Positions 5,246 to 5,404 of a stretch of 5,404 bases of DNA are shown here, piece by piece. Below the pieces are notes generated by a model. It worked only from the letters and a program-made list of their open reading frames with translations. It had not been told where the DNA came from and searched no databases. Source of the stretch: a bacterium (GTDB taxonomy: Bacteria; Bacillota_A; Clostridia; Lachnospirales; Lachnospiraceae); contig SFQZ01000143.1 of assembly GCA_004562915.1 (NCBI GenBank), positions 1 through 5,404 on the forward strand, read 5' to 3'. The translations under genes were made by a program, and so were the position numbers. How positions within the stretch are numbered: position 1 is the stretch's first letter; every line of letters begins with the position of its first letter.

Positions 5246-5404
5246 TTACAATCTATTATTTATGCGCTCAATCACTTTTCGACAGGTTTTTTTACATTTA
5301 TATTGAATTCCTTTTTTCATAACACGGAATATCCCCCACATCCCGGATTCCACATCCCATTTCAAGCTTCCGGAACGATAAAGATAATCTCCGGGGCAAA
5401 AAGC
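5246..5404 (-). CDS. 3' end of a gene; product resembles a multicopper oxidase C-terminus (partial)
   Basis: A minus-strand frame is open from the window edge to a TAA at 5246-5248, giving the last 52 residues of a protein whose start is outside. The part GDYLYRSGSLKWDVESGMWGIFRV (residues 5-28 of the fragment) resembles the end of multicopper oxidase and related cupredoxin-domain proteins, where a GDYLY segment and GMWG(I/L)(F/L)RV form the last strands. A very basic tail follows (MKKGIQYKCKKTCRKVIERINNRL). The terminator at 5211-5239 begins right after the stop, which supports this being a real gene end. The family call is from memory of the motif and covers only one short stretch, without the copper-ligand His/Cys cluster, so treat it as tentative. 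Such an enzyme would be unexpected in a strict anaerobe. Confidence 0.5.
   Translation of the reverse strand, partial: AFCPGDYLYRSGSLKWDVESGMWGIFRVMKKGIQYKCKKTCRKVIERINNRL

Overview
The window looks like a chromosomal segment of a low-GC Firmicute, most likely a gut anaerobe of the Lachnospiraceae/Clostridia type. This rests on strong AGGAGG-type ribosome binding sites, AT-rich spacers, a DUF1292 gene with an N-terminal cysteine cluster, and the style of the phosphate genes. No rRNA or tRNA is present to fix the taxonomy.

Layout. Positions 1-188 hold a GC-rich hairpin and the promoter/leader region of a plus-strand DUF1292 gene (189-557). Positions 558-932 carry no gene: there is a weak terminator-like hairpin, then a compact element (about 728-921) bounded by near-perfect 34-35 bp inverted repeats around a GC-richer, foldable core. 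From 933 to 5108 lies a complete minus-strand phosphate operon in the order pstS-pstC-pstA-pstB-phoU. Its promoter region (about 5109-5210) contains a -10 box and two exact 11-bp direct repeats of PhoP-box type. A symmetric terminator at 5211-5239 separates it from the 3' end of another minus-strand gene that runs off the right edge (5246-5404). That gene's product resembles the C-terminus of a multicopper oxidase.

How it works together. PstS is the lipid-anchored phosphate binder, PstC and PstA form the membrane channel, PstB is the ATPase, and PhoU links transport to PhoR/PhoP-type signalling; no phoR or phoP gene lies in the window. Three of the four downstream genes start within or a few bases after the preceding stop, so translation is probably coupled. 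The exception is the 97-base pstS-pstC gap, which holds a stable hairpin without a T-run. This arrangement suits making more PstS than channel.

The most unusual feature is PstS itself. After the lipoprotein signal and an acidic Thr/Glu linker, the normally C-terminal half of the family (SREDGSGTRG onward) comes first. The normally N-terminal half (GKITVAGSSSVTPV onward) comes last, ending at WSDIK. Each half is present once, with its expected ligand loop, so this reads as an intact circular permutation and not a truncation or duplication.
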